A DNA stretch of 6,012 bases, taken from positions 1 through 6,012 of the forward strand of contig DASPTH010000245.1 in the NCBI GenBank assembly GCA_035623515.1, given 5' to 3'. Below the pieces are notes generated by a model, which searched no databases, was not told the DNA's origin, and saw nothing but the letters and a program-made list of their open reading frames with translations. This document shows, piece after piece, positions 1 to 4,729 of this stretch; position 1 is the first letter of the stretch, and each line of letters opens with the position of its first letter. This DNA is from DASPTH01 sp035623515 (GTDB taxonomy: Bacteria; Actinomycetota; Acidimicrobiia; IMCC26256; DASPTH01). Made by a program: the position numbers and the translations under genes.

Positions 1-758
1 GGCGGGGCAACCTGCTCGGGATCGACCCGGCGGAGTCGCGCTACGCATACGTGACGCTGGCGTTCGTGCTGCCGCTGGTGGTGCGTGCCGGGGAGAGCTT
101 GTTCCGCGGCAGCCGCGGGCGCCGGATCCTGCTCGCCGCGATCACGATCGCGCTCCTGGTCGGCCAGACGCGCAAGCTCGACCATCAGGCCGCCCTCGCG
201 CGCCCCGGCAAACGCAGCGACCGCGGCGCGGTCCTCGCGACCGCGGCGCTCGTGCGCGACGGGCAGATGTTCTTGCTCGCCCGGCCCCTCAACGCCTTCG
301 AACCGCAGGTCACGGTGGACAAGATCGTCGCCATGGACCGCGACGGGAAGCTCCCGCCTCTCCGCGAGGCGACCGCGCGCGACTTCCTCACCGTCCTCGC
401 GCGCCTCGACCTCGTCGTCGGCCCGAGGGCAGTCGTCCCGCCTGCACGCGTCGCGCACCTCGTGTCGACACGTCGCGCGACCGTCGCACCCGGCTCGCAG
501 GGCTGCCTGCAGGTGCGCGCGCACCCTGGCAACGAGGTCGTGCTCCGGCTCGACGGTCCGGGCACGTTCGGTATCCGCGGCGAGGGTCTGCTGGGCGCGC
601 GCCTCCGCGACCCGCGCCACGGTGTCGAGGGCGAGATCGTCTACTCGGTGCTGGCACGAGGGCAGGACGCGGTGATGAGCGCCGCGACCGCCGACGACCT
701 GCTGGTCCTCACGCTGCCGACCGCCGGCCCCACCGACCTCTGCGACCTCGTCGGGTAG
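1..758 (+). CDS. Partial multi-pass membrane protein, C-terminal part (possible GT-C-type glycosyltransferase)
   Basis: The reading frame is open from base 3 to a TAG stop at 756-758, giving 251 visible residues; the start lies upstream of the window, so the GTG at 51 is probably internal. Two hydrophobic segments are visible near the left end: one after the SRYAYV motif (about visible residues 15-30) and one beginning RRILLAAITIALLVG (about residues 40-55), joined by a short basic loop. The remaining roughly 190 residues are soluble, rich in Ala, Arg and Val, and end in a beta-rich stretch with Cys residues in SQGCLQV and TDLCDLVG. A short 'SRYxY' motif leading into the last membrane helices is seen in actinobacterial integral membrane proteins resembling GT-C glycosyltransferases; this comparison is from memory. 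The catalytic N-terminal half is missing, so the function cannot be assigned. The gene lies 42 bp upstream of the DsbA-like gene on the same strand and might be cotranscribed with it. Confidence 0.75.
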   Translation, partial: RGNLLGIDPAESRYAYVTLAFVLPLVVRAGESLFRGSRGRRILLAAITIALLVGQTRKLDHQAALARPGKRSDRGAVLATAALVRDGQMFLLARPLNAFEPQVTVDKIVAMDRDGKLPPLREATARDFLTVLARLDLVVGPRAVVPPARVAHLVSTRRATVAPGSQGCLQVRAHPGNEVVLRLDGPGTFGIRGEGLLGARLRDPRHGVEGEIVYSVLARGQDAVMSAATADDLLVLTLPTAGPTDLCDLVG

Positions 759-761
759 CCT
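756..761 (+). promoter_or_regulatory. Weak candidate -10 box (TAGCCT) before the DsbA-like gene
   Basis: TAGCCT fits the TANNNT consensus and overlaps the stop codon of the preceding gene. It would start a transcript near 768, giving a leader of about 33 nt that contains the Shine-Dalgarno sequence. No convincing -35 box is visible, and read-through from the upstream gene is equally possible. Confidence 0.2.
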
Positions 762-780
762 CGATGCGTCAGCAGCACGG

Positions 781-792
781 TCCCGATCGGGA
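781..792. repeat. Perfect 12-bp palindrome overlapping the ribosome binding site
   Basis: TCCCGATCGGGA reads identically on both strands. Its right half supplies the first bases of the Shine-Dalgarno sequence of the following gene. It could be a small operator, a weak mRNA hairpin (4-bp stem, GATC loop), or chance. Confidence 0.4.
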
Positions 793-794
793 GG
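789..794 (+). promoter_or_regulatory. Shine-Dalgarno sequence GGGAGG of the DsbA-like gene
   Basis: GGGAGG is followed by six bases and then the GTG at 801, which fixes the start. It is the only classical ribosome binding site I can see in the window; the other starts lack one. Confidence 0.75.
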
Positions 795-800
795 TTCTCC

Positions 801-1388
801 GTGGCCCGCTCCGTCGCAGTCACGTTCGACTACCGTTGCCCCTTCGCCTACAACGGCAACCTCGCCGCCATCAACGCGATCCGCGGGGGCACCGACATCG
901 AGTTCCGATTCGTGCCGTTCTCGCTCGACCAGGTGCACGTGTCCGAGGGCGAGCCGGCGATGTGGGAACGCGACCCGGCCGATTGGGGGAGCGGGATGCG
1001 CGCGCTGCTGTACGGCATCGCGGTGCGCGACACGTTCGGCGACGCCTTCTTCGATGCCCACATCGAGCTGTTCGCGGCGCGGCACGAGCACGGCAAGCAA
1101 CTCGGCGAGGAGGACGTGCTCAAGGAGGCGGTGGCGGCCGCCGGCCTCGACGCCGACAAGGTCGCCGAAGAGGCGTGGAGCGGCCGGCCACTGAAGACTC
1201 TCCAGGCCGAGCACACGGAGTGCGTCGACCAGCACGGCGTGTTCGGGGTCCCGACCTTCTGGGAGGACGGCCAGGCGGCCTTCGTCCGCTTCATGAGCCG
1301 CGGCGACGTCGACGACCTCGCGCGGATGCTCGAGTTCCTCACCTGGTCCGAGCTCAACGAGTTCAAGCGCCCGCGCATCCCGCGCTGA
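801..1388 (+). CDS. DsbA-family (thioredoxin-fold) oxidoreductase or isomerase-like protein with single-Cys CPFA motif
   Basis: The product has 195 residues, a normal length for the DsbA/2-hydroxychromene-2-carboxylate isomerase/FrnE-like group. The first beta strand VAVTFDY (residues 5-11) leads into the active-site motif C13-P-F-A16, a helical insertion domain spans about 45-145, and the conserved cis-proline loop is GVPTF (149-153, Pro151). Classical DsbA has CxxC; here the second cysteine is Ala, so a simple dithiol oxidase is unlikely. A one-cysteine site fits family members that use a low-molecular-weight thiol as cofactor (mycothiol in actinobacteria) or catalyse isomerisation or conjugation; that is inference. 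There is no signal peptide, so the protein is cytoplasmic. The GTG start is fixed by GGGAGG six bases upstream and by the first beta strand beginning immediately. The stop faces the stop of the next gene 27 bp away. The exact substrate cannot be read from the sequence. Confidence 0.9.
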   Translation: MARSVAVTFDYRCPFAYNGNLAAINAIRGGTDIEFRFVPFSLDQVHVSEGEPAMWERDPADWGSGMRALLYGIAVRDTFGDAFFDAHIELFAARHEHGKQLGEEDVLKEAVAAAGLDADKVAEEAWSGRPLKTLQAEHTECVDQHGVFGVPTFWEDGQAAFVRFMSRGDVDDLARMLEFLTWSELNEFKRPRIPR

Positions 1389-1418
1389 GTCGAGCGCCGC
1401 GCCCCGGCGCGCGCCTCA
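1386..1418. terminator. Imperfect hairpin in the convergent gap, anchored on both stop codons
   Basis: TGAG (1386-1389) pairs with CTCA (1415-1418), and GCGCCG (1394-1399) pairs with CGGCGC (1405-1410) around a 5-nt loop. The two stems are separated by a 4x4 internal loop. There is no T-tract on either side. It could act as a bidirectional terminator or 3'-end stabiliser, but three of the outer base pairs are forced by the two facing TGA stops. Confidence 0.35.
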
Positions 1419-1769
1419 CGACCCGACGAGGTCGTCGATGGCGTCGGCCCACTCGTCGTAGCCGGGGTCGCGCCATCCGCCGTGCTCACAGATCGTTTCG
1501 AGGTCGCGCACGTACAGGTGCAGTGTGGGCGCGTCGTCGGCGAGCTCGACGAGCTCGCTGCTCCGTGCGAAGGGTGGAGCGTCGCGGAGCACGTCGACGA
1601 GCGCGACGACCGCGACGATCCGGCTCCGGCACCGCGGGCACGCCGACACGGTGGCTCCCTCGAGGCCGCTGGTGAGCGTGAACAGGGCCGCGGCCTCGCC
1701 GGTGTCGAGCACCACCTCTTCGCCTTCGTCGTCGAGAAAGGCGAGCGCGGGTGCGTTCACTCCGGGCAC
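1416..1769 (-). CDS. Uncharacterised small protein with possible CxxC...CxH zinc site
   Basis: The product is 117 residues from the GTG at 1769, or 114 from a second GTG at 1760. I do not recognise a named family. Visible elements are an acidic N-terminal part with beta-strand character (ALAFLDDEGEEVVLDTG), a CPRC knuckle (Cys44, Cys47), a hydrophobic strand-helix IVAVVALVDVL (51-61), a second core LVELADDAPTLHLYV (73-87), then CEH (Cys94, His96) and an acidic tail ending DEWADAIDDLVGS. Two Cys plus Cys/His about 50 residues later could bind one zinc ion. There is no signal peptide, so it is probably cytoplasmic. Conserved-looking codon bias and an unbroken frame support a real gene, and the overlapping plus-strand frames give Arg-rich nonsense. 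The gene is divergent from the quinone reductase across a 17-26 bp gap. The 1760 start fits a leaderless promoter (TACCGT-N7-GTG); the 1769 start has only a weak GGAA upstream. Confidence 0.75.
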   Translation of the reverse strand: MPGVNAPALAFLDDEGEEVVLDTGEAAALFTLTSGLEGATVSACPRCRSRIVAVVALVDVLRDAPPFARSSELVELADDAPTLHLYVRDLETICEHGGWRDPGYDEWADAIDDLVGS

Positions 1770-1773
1770 GGTA
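1768..1773 (-). promoter_or_regulatory. Candidate -10 box TACCGT for the small CxxC protein
   Basis: On the minus strand, TACCGT lies seven bases before the GTG at 1760, so transcription would begin at or next to that codon, giving a leaderless or near-leaderless mRNA. It shares its TA dinucleotide (1772-1773) with the plus-strand box TAGCGT. If this box is used, the GTG at 1769 cannot be the start because it lies inside the box. Confidence 0.4.
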
Positions 1774-1777
1774 GCGT
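1772..1777 (+). promoter_or_regulatory. Candidate -10 box TAGCGT for the quinone oxidoreductase gene
   Basis: TAGCGT matches TANNNT and is followed by nine bases and the GTG at 1787. The predicted start of transcription is near 1784, leaving almost no leader, which agrees with the absence of a Shine-Dalgarno sequence. It runs back-to-back with the minus-strand box of the divergent gene. Confidence 0.4.
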
Positions 1778-1786
1778 TCCGAACGC
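1774..1786. promoter_or_regulatory. 13-bp inverted repeat, possible operator between divergent genes
   Basis: GCGTTC-C-GAACGC has perfect 6-bp arms around one central base and ends exactly at the GTG of the quinone oxidoreductase. It overlaps the candidate -10 box and predicted start of transcription, so a bound repressor would block that promoter. No regulator gene is adjacent. It is not the actinobacterial LexA box, which has the arms GAAC...GTTC in the opposite order. Confidence 0.4.
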
Positions 1787-2764
1787 GTGCGGGCGCTAGC
1801 GATCGTCGACCACGAGCTGCACGTCGTCACTCGTCCCGAACCCGAGCCCCAGAGGGGCGAGGTCCTCGTGCGGGTGCACGGCGCCGGTCTGAATCGCGCC
1901 GACCTCGTGCAACGCATCGGCCACTACCCGGCACCGCCGGGCGTGCCGGCCGACGTGCCCGGGCTGGAATTCGCGGGCGTGGTGGAGGCGCTCGGGCCCG
2001 GGGTCGATTCCCCGGCGCTCGGCGACCAGGTGATGGGCCTCGTGGGCGGGGGCGGCCAGGCCGAGGTGCTCACCGTGCCGGCCGTGCACTGCGTGCCGGT
2101 GCCCGACGACGTCGACCTCGTAGCGGCGGGCGGCGTCCCCGAGGTGTTCGTCACGGCACACGACGCGATGGTCACTCAGGCCGGGCTGCGTGCCGGCGAG
2201 GTCGTGCTCGTGCACGCAGCCGGTTCCGGCGTCGGCACCGCCGCCATCCAGCTCGCGCACGCGATGGGATGCATGGTGGTGGGCACATCACGCACCGCGA
2301 AGAAGCTCGACCAGTGCCGCGGCCTCGGGCTCGAGCACGCCGTGCTCGCCCCGCGCGACCTCGATCCCCTGGCCCTCGCGGAGGAGATCACCGCCGCGGC
2401 GGGACCGATCGACGTGACCGTCGACCTGGTCGGCGGCCCGTACGTCGTCACCGACGTCCGGGCCGCGAACCGCCTCGGCCGGATCGTCATCGTGGCGTCG
2501 CAGGCGGGCGCGCACGCCAACCTCGAGATCGGCATGCTGATGTCGAAGCGCCTCACGGTGCGCGGAACCGTCCTCCGCGCCCGCAGCATCGAGGAGAAGC
2601 GCGTCGCGACCGAGGCATTCGCGCGAGATGTTCTCCCGCTCCTCGCCGCGGGCACCGTCCGCCCGATCGTGGCCCAGACGTTCCCGCTCGAGGAGGCGGA
2701 GGCGGCGTACGACCTGCTGGCGGCCGACGCAGTATTCGGCAAGATCGTGCTCGACATGCGCTGA
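1787..2764 (+). CDS. NAD(P)H:quinone oxidoreductase, PIG3/TP53I3-type zinc-free medium-chain dehydrogenase
   Basis: The 325-residue length matches the quinone oxidoreductase branch of the medium-chain dehydrogenase/reductase superfamily. The GroES-like N-terminal domain contains NRADLVQRIGHYPAPPG (36-52) and GLEFAGVVEALGPG (59-72), both typical of PIG3-like enzymes. The Rossmann domain has the nucleotide loop HAAGSGVGTAAIQLA (143-157) and a following GTSRTAKKLD (166-175), whose basic residues fit NADPH rather than NADH. KRLTVRGTVLRARS (254-267) and the C-terminal pattern FPLEEAEAAYDLL...FGKIVL are further family marks. The zinc-ligand pattern of alcohol dehydrogenases is absent. The expected role is cytoplasmic reduction of quinones or other reactive carbonyl compounds by NADPH. 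The GTG start gives the usual MRALAI beginning without extra residues. The gene stands alone, divergent from the small CxxC protein and convergent with the lipoprotein. Family assignment is firm; the natural substrate is unknown. Confidence 0.93.
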   Translation: MRALAIVDHELHVVTRPEPEPQRGEVLVRVHGAGLNRADLVQRIGHYPAPPGVPADVPGLEFAGVVEALGPGVDSPALGDQVMGLVGGGGQAEVLTVPAVHCVPVPDDVDLVAAGGVPEVFVTAHDAMVTQAGLRAGEVVLVHAAGSGVGTAAIQLAHAMGCMVVGTSRTAKKLDQCRGLGLEHAVLAPRDLDPLALAEEITAAAGPIDVTVDLVGGPYVVTDVRAANRLGRIVIVASQAGAHANLEIGMLMSKRLTVRGTVLRARSIEEKRVATEAFARDVLPLLAAGTVRPIVAQTFPLEEAEAAYDLLAADAVFGKIVLDMR

Positions 2765-2782
2765 CGCGGCACACGCGCGTCA
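2762..2782. terminator. Stop-codon-anchored hairpin at the convergent junction (7-bp stem)
   Basis: TGACGCG (2762-2768) is the exact inverse complement of CGCGTCA (2776-2782), with a 7-nt loop. The stem starts with the TGA stop of the quinone oxidoreductase and ends with the stop of the opposing lipoprotein gene, so the same hairpin forms in both transcripts. No T-tract follows, so it would be a non-canonical terminator or a 3'-end stabiliser. Confidence 0.5.
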
Positions 2783-3427
2783 TCCGATGTAGACGGTGAT
2801 GCGCGTCGGGTTCATCGCCGAGTCGACGATGAACGGTCGCTTCCCGTCGAGCGCGATCACCCACCGCACGCTGCCGAGCGCGTCGTCGAACTTGCGGACC
2901 TCGACGAGATGGTGGTGATCGCCGTACTGCAGCAGCAGGCCGCCGAGGTAGGTGGCCGGATGGTCCGGTTGCGTGACGTCGACGCTCGCGGCGGGCGTCA
3001 TGGTCACGCTCAGGAACGCGTTGCCGTCGAGCGGCACCGTGTCCGGCGGGTCGCCGTCGGAGAACGGTGGATCCTCGTACTGCACGACGTACCCGGGTGG
3101 CGTGCCGTCGCCGAGTGACTGGAACGAGAAGGTGACCTCGTCGAGGCAGCCCGCGGTGCCGGCCTCGGCGTCGGTCAAGAGGCCGGCGACGCGTCGTCCC
3201 GCCGACTGGGCCGGCGCGGTGCCGCCGCGGAACCCCGCGCACGGCTCGGTGGTCGCCGTGCTCGCGGGAGAAGCACTCGACGCGGGCGCGGGTGCGGCGC
3301 CGGGTGCAGTGGACGGCGCGGGCGCAGGTGTGGTGGTGGGCGCACTGGAGGTGGACGACCCCCCGGAGCACCCCGCCAGCGCGAGCGCGAGCACACCGGC
3401 GACGAGGACGTGACGCACCGGCGACAC
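2780..3427 (-). CDS. Secreted lipoprotein with AMIN-like domain
   Basis: The protein begins with a lipoprotein signal peptide: a short basic start, a hydrophobic run (VLVAGVLALALAG) and the lipobox L-A-G-C, with lipidation at Cys20 counting from GTG 3427. A linker of about 45 residues rich in Ala, Pro, Ser and Thr follows. The globular part starts at EPCAGF and contains DEVTFSFQ, PPGYVVQY, a GNAFLSVTM strand, VEVRKFDD, VRWVIALDGKRPF and the terminal TRITVYIG. This order resembles the AMIN-like domain of actinobacterial lipoproteins, a beta-sandwich of unknown ligand; related AMIN domains help localise periplasmic proteins to peptidoglycan. Two cysteines (PCAGF and AGCLDEV) could form a disulfide. 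Start choice: 3427 gives 215 residues; GTG 3418 gives 212, puts the lipobox Cys at 17, and has TACTGT exactly seven bases upstream. Longer frames up to 3571 would overlap the divergent deacetylase and bury the signal peptide. The protein is anchored outside the membrane. Confidence 0.85.
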   Translation of the reverse strand: MSPVRHVLVAGVLALALAGCSGGSSTSSAPTTTPAPAPSTAPGAAPAPASSASPASTATTEPCAGFRGGTAPAQSAGRRVAGLLTDAEAGTAGCLDEVTFSFQSLGDGTPPGYVVQYEDPPFSDGDPPDTVPLDGNAFLSVTMTPAASVDVTQPDHPATYLGGLLLQYGDHHHLVEVRKFDDALGSVRWVIALDGKRPFIVDSAMNPTRITVYIG

Positions 3428-3431
3428 AGTA
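3426..3431 (-). promoter_or_regulatory. Candidate -10 box TACTGT for the lipoprotein gene
   Basis: On the minus strand, TACTGT is followed by seven bases and the GTG at 3418, the spacing expected for a leaderless mRNA. It overlaps the alternative GTG start at 3427, so it favours 3418 as the true start. No Shine-Dalgarno sequence precedes either codon. Confidence 0.35.
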
Positions 3432-3461
3432 TCGACGGTGTCTGGCGGCAAGGGTTCGAGG

Positions 3462-3484
3462 GTGCCGGCAGTACGATCCGGCAC
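3462..3484. promoter_or_regulatory. Inverted repeat GTGCCGG-N9-CCGGCAC before the deacetylase start, possible operator
   Basis: Two perfect 7-bp arms (3462-3468 and 3478-3484) flank a 9-bp spacer and end three bases before the ATG at 3488. The spacer holds the candidate -10 box TACGAT. A dimeric regulator binding here would cover the promoter; if transcription starts further upstream, the same repeat would fold into an mRNA hairpin beside the start codon. Confidence 0.45.
3472..3477 (+). promoter_or_regulatory. Candidate -10 box TACGAT for the deacetylase gene
   Basis: TACGAT fits TANNNT and lies ten bases before the ATG at 3488, giving a predicted leader of only about four bases. It sits inside the spacer of the inverted repeat described separately. 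No -35 match is evident. Confidence 0.35.
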
Positions 3485-3487
3485 GGA

Positions 3488-4315
3488 ATGGGAACGCTCG
3501 CCGAACGCCTCGGTCATGCACCCGACGCGTCGTTGCTGATCATCACGTGCGACGACCTCGGCTGTACGCACTCGGCGAACGTCGCAGTGTACGAGGCACT
3601 CCGCGACGGCGTCGCGACCAGCGGGTCCCTCATGGTGCCGTGCCCGTGGTCACGCGATGCGGCGGCTCGGTACCGCGGCGAGGACGTGGGTGTGGAGCTC
3701 ACGCTGAACGCACAGTTCGAGACGTACCGGTGGGGACCGATCACGCACGCACCGAGCCTGCTCGACGGCGACGGCGGCTTCCCACGCACGATCGAGGACG
3801 CCTGGGAGCACGCCGACCTCGACGAGGTCCGGCGGGAGGCACGCGCGCAGATCGAGCGGGCGATCATGTGGGGCTTCGACGTCAGCCACGTGACGAGCCA
3901 TCTCGGGACCCTCGAACAGCGACCGGACTTCTTCGACGTGTACCTCGAGCTCGCGGTCGAGTTCGGCTTGCCGATGCGCCTCGGTGACGCCGAGGCCGAG
4001 CGCATCGCCGGCTTCCCGTTCCGCCGACTGGCCGCCGAGGAGGGGGCCGTGTTCCCCGACCGCGTGCTGGTGTGCCCGCCGGGCGCGCAACGGCAGTTCG
4101 AGCGCCTGCTGTTCGAGCTGACGCCCGGTGTCACCGAGGTGTCTCTCCACCCCGCCGCCGACACCGACGAGCTCCGCGCGTCGTCGCCCGACTGGAGCGG
4201 CCGGGTCGAGGACGCCGCTTACCTCGGCGACCCGTCGCTGCGCGAGATGATCGCCCGAGCGCACGCCACGCTGATCGGCTGGCGCGAGCTGCGCGACCTC
4301 CAGCGCGCCGCCTGA
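3488..4315 (+). CDS. ChbG/YdjC/HpnK-type carbohydrate deacetylase
   Basis: The product is 275 residues from ATG 3488, the usual size for this family of metal-dependent deacetylases acting on N-acetylated sugars or similar substrates. The frame continues up to GTG 3410, but that start would overlap the lipoprotein gene and adds nothing family-like. Motifs in order: first strand and catalytic acid site LLIITCDDLG (16-25, Asp22-Asp23), THSANVAVYEAL (27-38), GVELTLNAQFETYRWGP (68-84), SHVTSHLGT (133-141, His134 and His138), and SLHPA (219-223, His221). In the family, the GxHLTL histidine is normally a metal ligand; here it is Glu70, an unusual change that may mark a subfamily. No signal peptide is present, so it should act in the cytoplasm. 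No sugar-transport or glycosidase genes are nearby to suggest the substrate. It is convergent with the SCP2-like gene 16 bp away. Confidence 0.88.
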   Translation: MGTLAERLGHAPDASLLIITCDDLGCTHSANVAVYEALRDGVATSGSLMVPCPWSRDAAARYRGEDVGVELTLNAQFETYRWGPITHAPSLLDGDGGFPRTIEDAWEHADLDEVRREARAQIERAIMWGFDVSHVTSHLGTLEQRPDFFDVYLELAVEFGLPMRLGDAEAERIAGFPFRRLAAEEGAVFPDRVLVCPPGAQRQFERLLFELTPGVTEVSLHPAADTDELRASSPDWSGRVEDAAYLGDPSLREMIARAHATLIGWRELRDLQRAA

Positions 4316-4335
4316 CGGCAGCGAGGCGCCGTCAG
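4312..4335. terminator. Stop-codon-anchored hairpin at the convergent junction (8-bp stem)
   Basis: CTGACGGC (4312-4319) is perfectly complementary to GCCGTCAG (4328-4335), with an 8-nt loop. The stems contain the TGA of the deacetylase and the opposing TGA of the SCP2-like gene. It is the strongest of three such hairpins in the window. There is no run of T on either side, so intrinsic termination would be of the GC-hairpin-only kind reported in actinobacteria. Confidence 0.55.
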
Positions 4336-4685
4336 AATTCCGTGTCGGTGGCGACACGTGCCAACGCCTCGCGGAACGCGGGTGTGGCACTGGCGGCGAG
4401 CAGATCGAGGAGGCGACCGGGGTCGCCGGCCGTCTTCATGCGGCCCTGCATGAACGCGACGCTGGGCTCGAGCTCGCCCCGCACGATCGCGGCGGCGTCG
4501 GCGTACGGCACCGTCAGCGCCACCTCCGCGCCGTCGAGCGAGCCGGCCCCGATGCCTTCGACGCCGGCGTGGAGCCGCACGTCGCCGGCGGGCGCTCCCG
4601 TGACCGCGCACTCGACGCTGGTGGCGAACGACGGCGCGGACACGCGCACGAGATCGATCCACTCGGGACTGAGGAACGTCGCCAC
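4332..4685 (-). CDS. SCP2-like sterol-carrier domain protein
   Basis: The 117-residue protein consists of a single domain of SCP2 type, a fold that holds lipids or other hydrophobic molecules. It starts with the helix FLSPEWIDLVR (4-14), continues with beta strands (ATSVECAVTG, DVRLHAGVEG, AEVALTVPYADAAAIVRG) and ends with the family signature FMQGRMKTAGDPGRLLDLL (78-96), followed by a C-terminal helix. The G-(R/K)-(M/L)-K-x-x-GD pattern with its preceding hydrophobic run is the best evidence. No signal peptide is seen, so it is cytoplasmic. In actinobacteria such proteins often sit near lipid or sterol metabolism genes, but none is visible here. The GTG at 4685 has no Shine-Dalgarno sequence; TAGCTT six bases upstream supports a leaderless mRNA beginning at the GTG itself. 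Confidence 0.85.
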   Translation of the reverse strand: MATFLSPEWIDLVRVSAPSFATSVECAVTGAPAGDVRLHAGVEGIGAGSLDGAEVALTVPYADAAAIVRGELEPSVAFMQGRMKTAGDPGRLLDLLAASATPAFREALARVATDTEF

Positions 4686-4691
4686 CGGCTG

Positions 4692-4697
4692 AAGCTA
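4692..4697 (-). promoter_or_regulatory. Candidate -10 box TAGCTT for the SCP2-like gene
   Basis: On the minus strand, TAGCTT is followed by exactly six bases (CAGCCG) and then the GTG at 4685. This places the expected transcription start on the first base of the start codon, the standard geometry of a leaderless promoter. A -35 box is not obvious. Confidence 0.5.
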
Positions 4698-4716
4698 CTG
4701 CCACCGGGTCCGCCGG

Positions 4717-4722
4717 TACATT
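4717..4722 (+). promoter_or_regulatory. Candidate -10 box TACATT for the exported hydrolase gene
   Basis: TACATT is followed by seven bases and the GTG at 4730, again fitting a leaderless or near-leaderless transcript. It stands back-to-back with the TAGCTT box of the divergent SCP2-like gene, with 19 bp between them, so the two promoters would share upstream sequence. Confidence 0.45.
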
Positions 4723-4729
4723 TCGGCGG

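Noticed and set aside
764..1675. Long plus-strand frame overlapping the DsbA-like gene (303 codons)
   Set aside because: Its translation is an Arg/Pro/Gly-rich string with no recognisable motif, and it reads across the clear DsbA-like gene and the opposing small gene; it is a GC-bias shadow frame.
1774..1786. LexA (SOS) box
   Set aside because: The actinobacterial LexA site has the arm order GAAC-N4-GTTC. Here the order is GTTC-C-GAAC with a one-base spacer, so it does not fit.
3240..3370. Possible DNA repeat array in the GC-rich stretch of the lipoprotein gene
   Set aside because: It encodes the Ala/Pro/Ser/Thr linker after the lipobox; the repetitiveness comes from codon use for these residues, with no regular repeat unit.
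3410..3487. Longer N-terminus for the deacetylase from GTG 3410
   Set aside because: The extra 26 residues are basic and unlike the family, overlap the lipoprotein start, and cover the intergenic inverted repeat; ATG 3488 begins close to the first family strand.
2553..3521. Minus-strand frame of 322 codons spanning the lipoprotein region
   Set aside because: It lies in a different frame from the lipoprotein, crosses into the quinone oxidoreductase, and is very Arg-rich with no motif; the lipobox and AMIN-like domain are in the other frame.
3428..3571. Longer N-terminus for the lipoprotein (263 residues, start at 3571)
   Set aside because: It would place about 48 polar residues before the signal peptide, destroying lipoprotein export, and would overlap the start of the divergent deacetylase.
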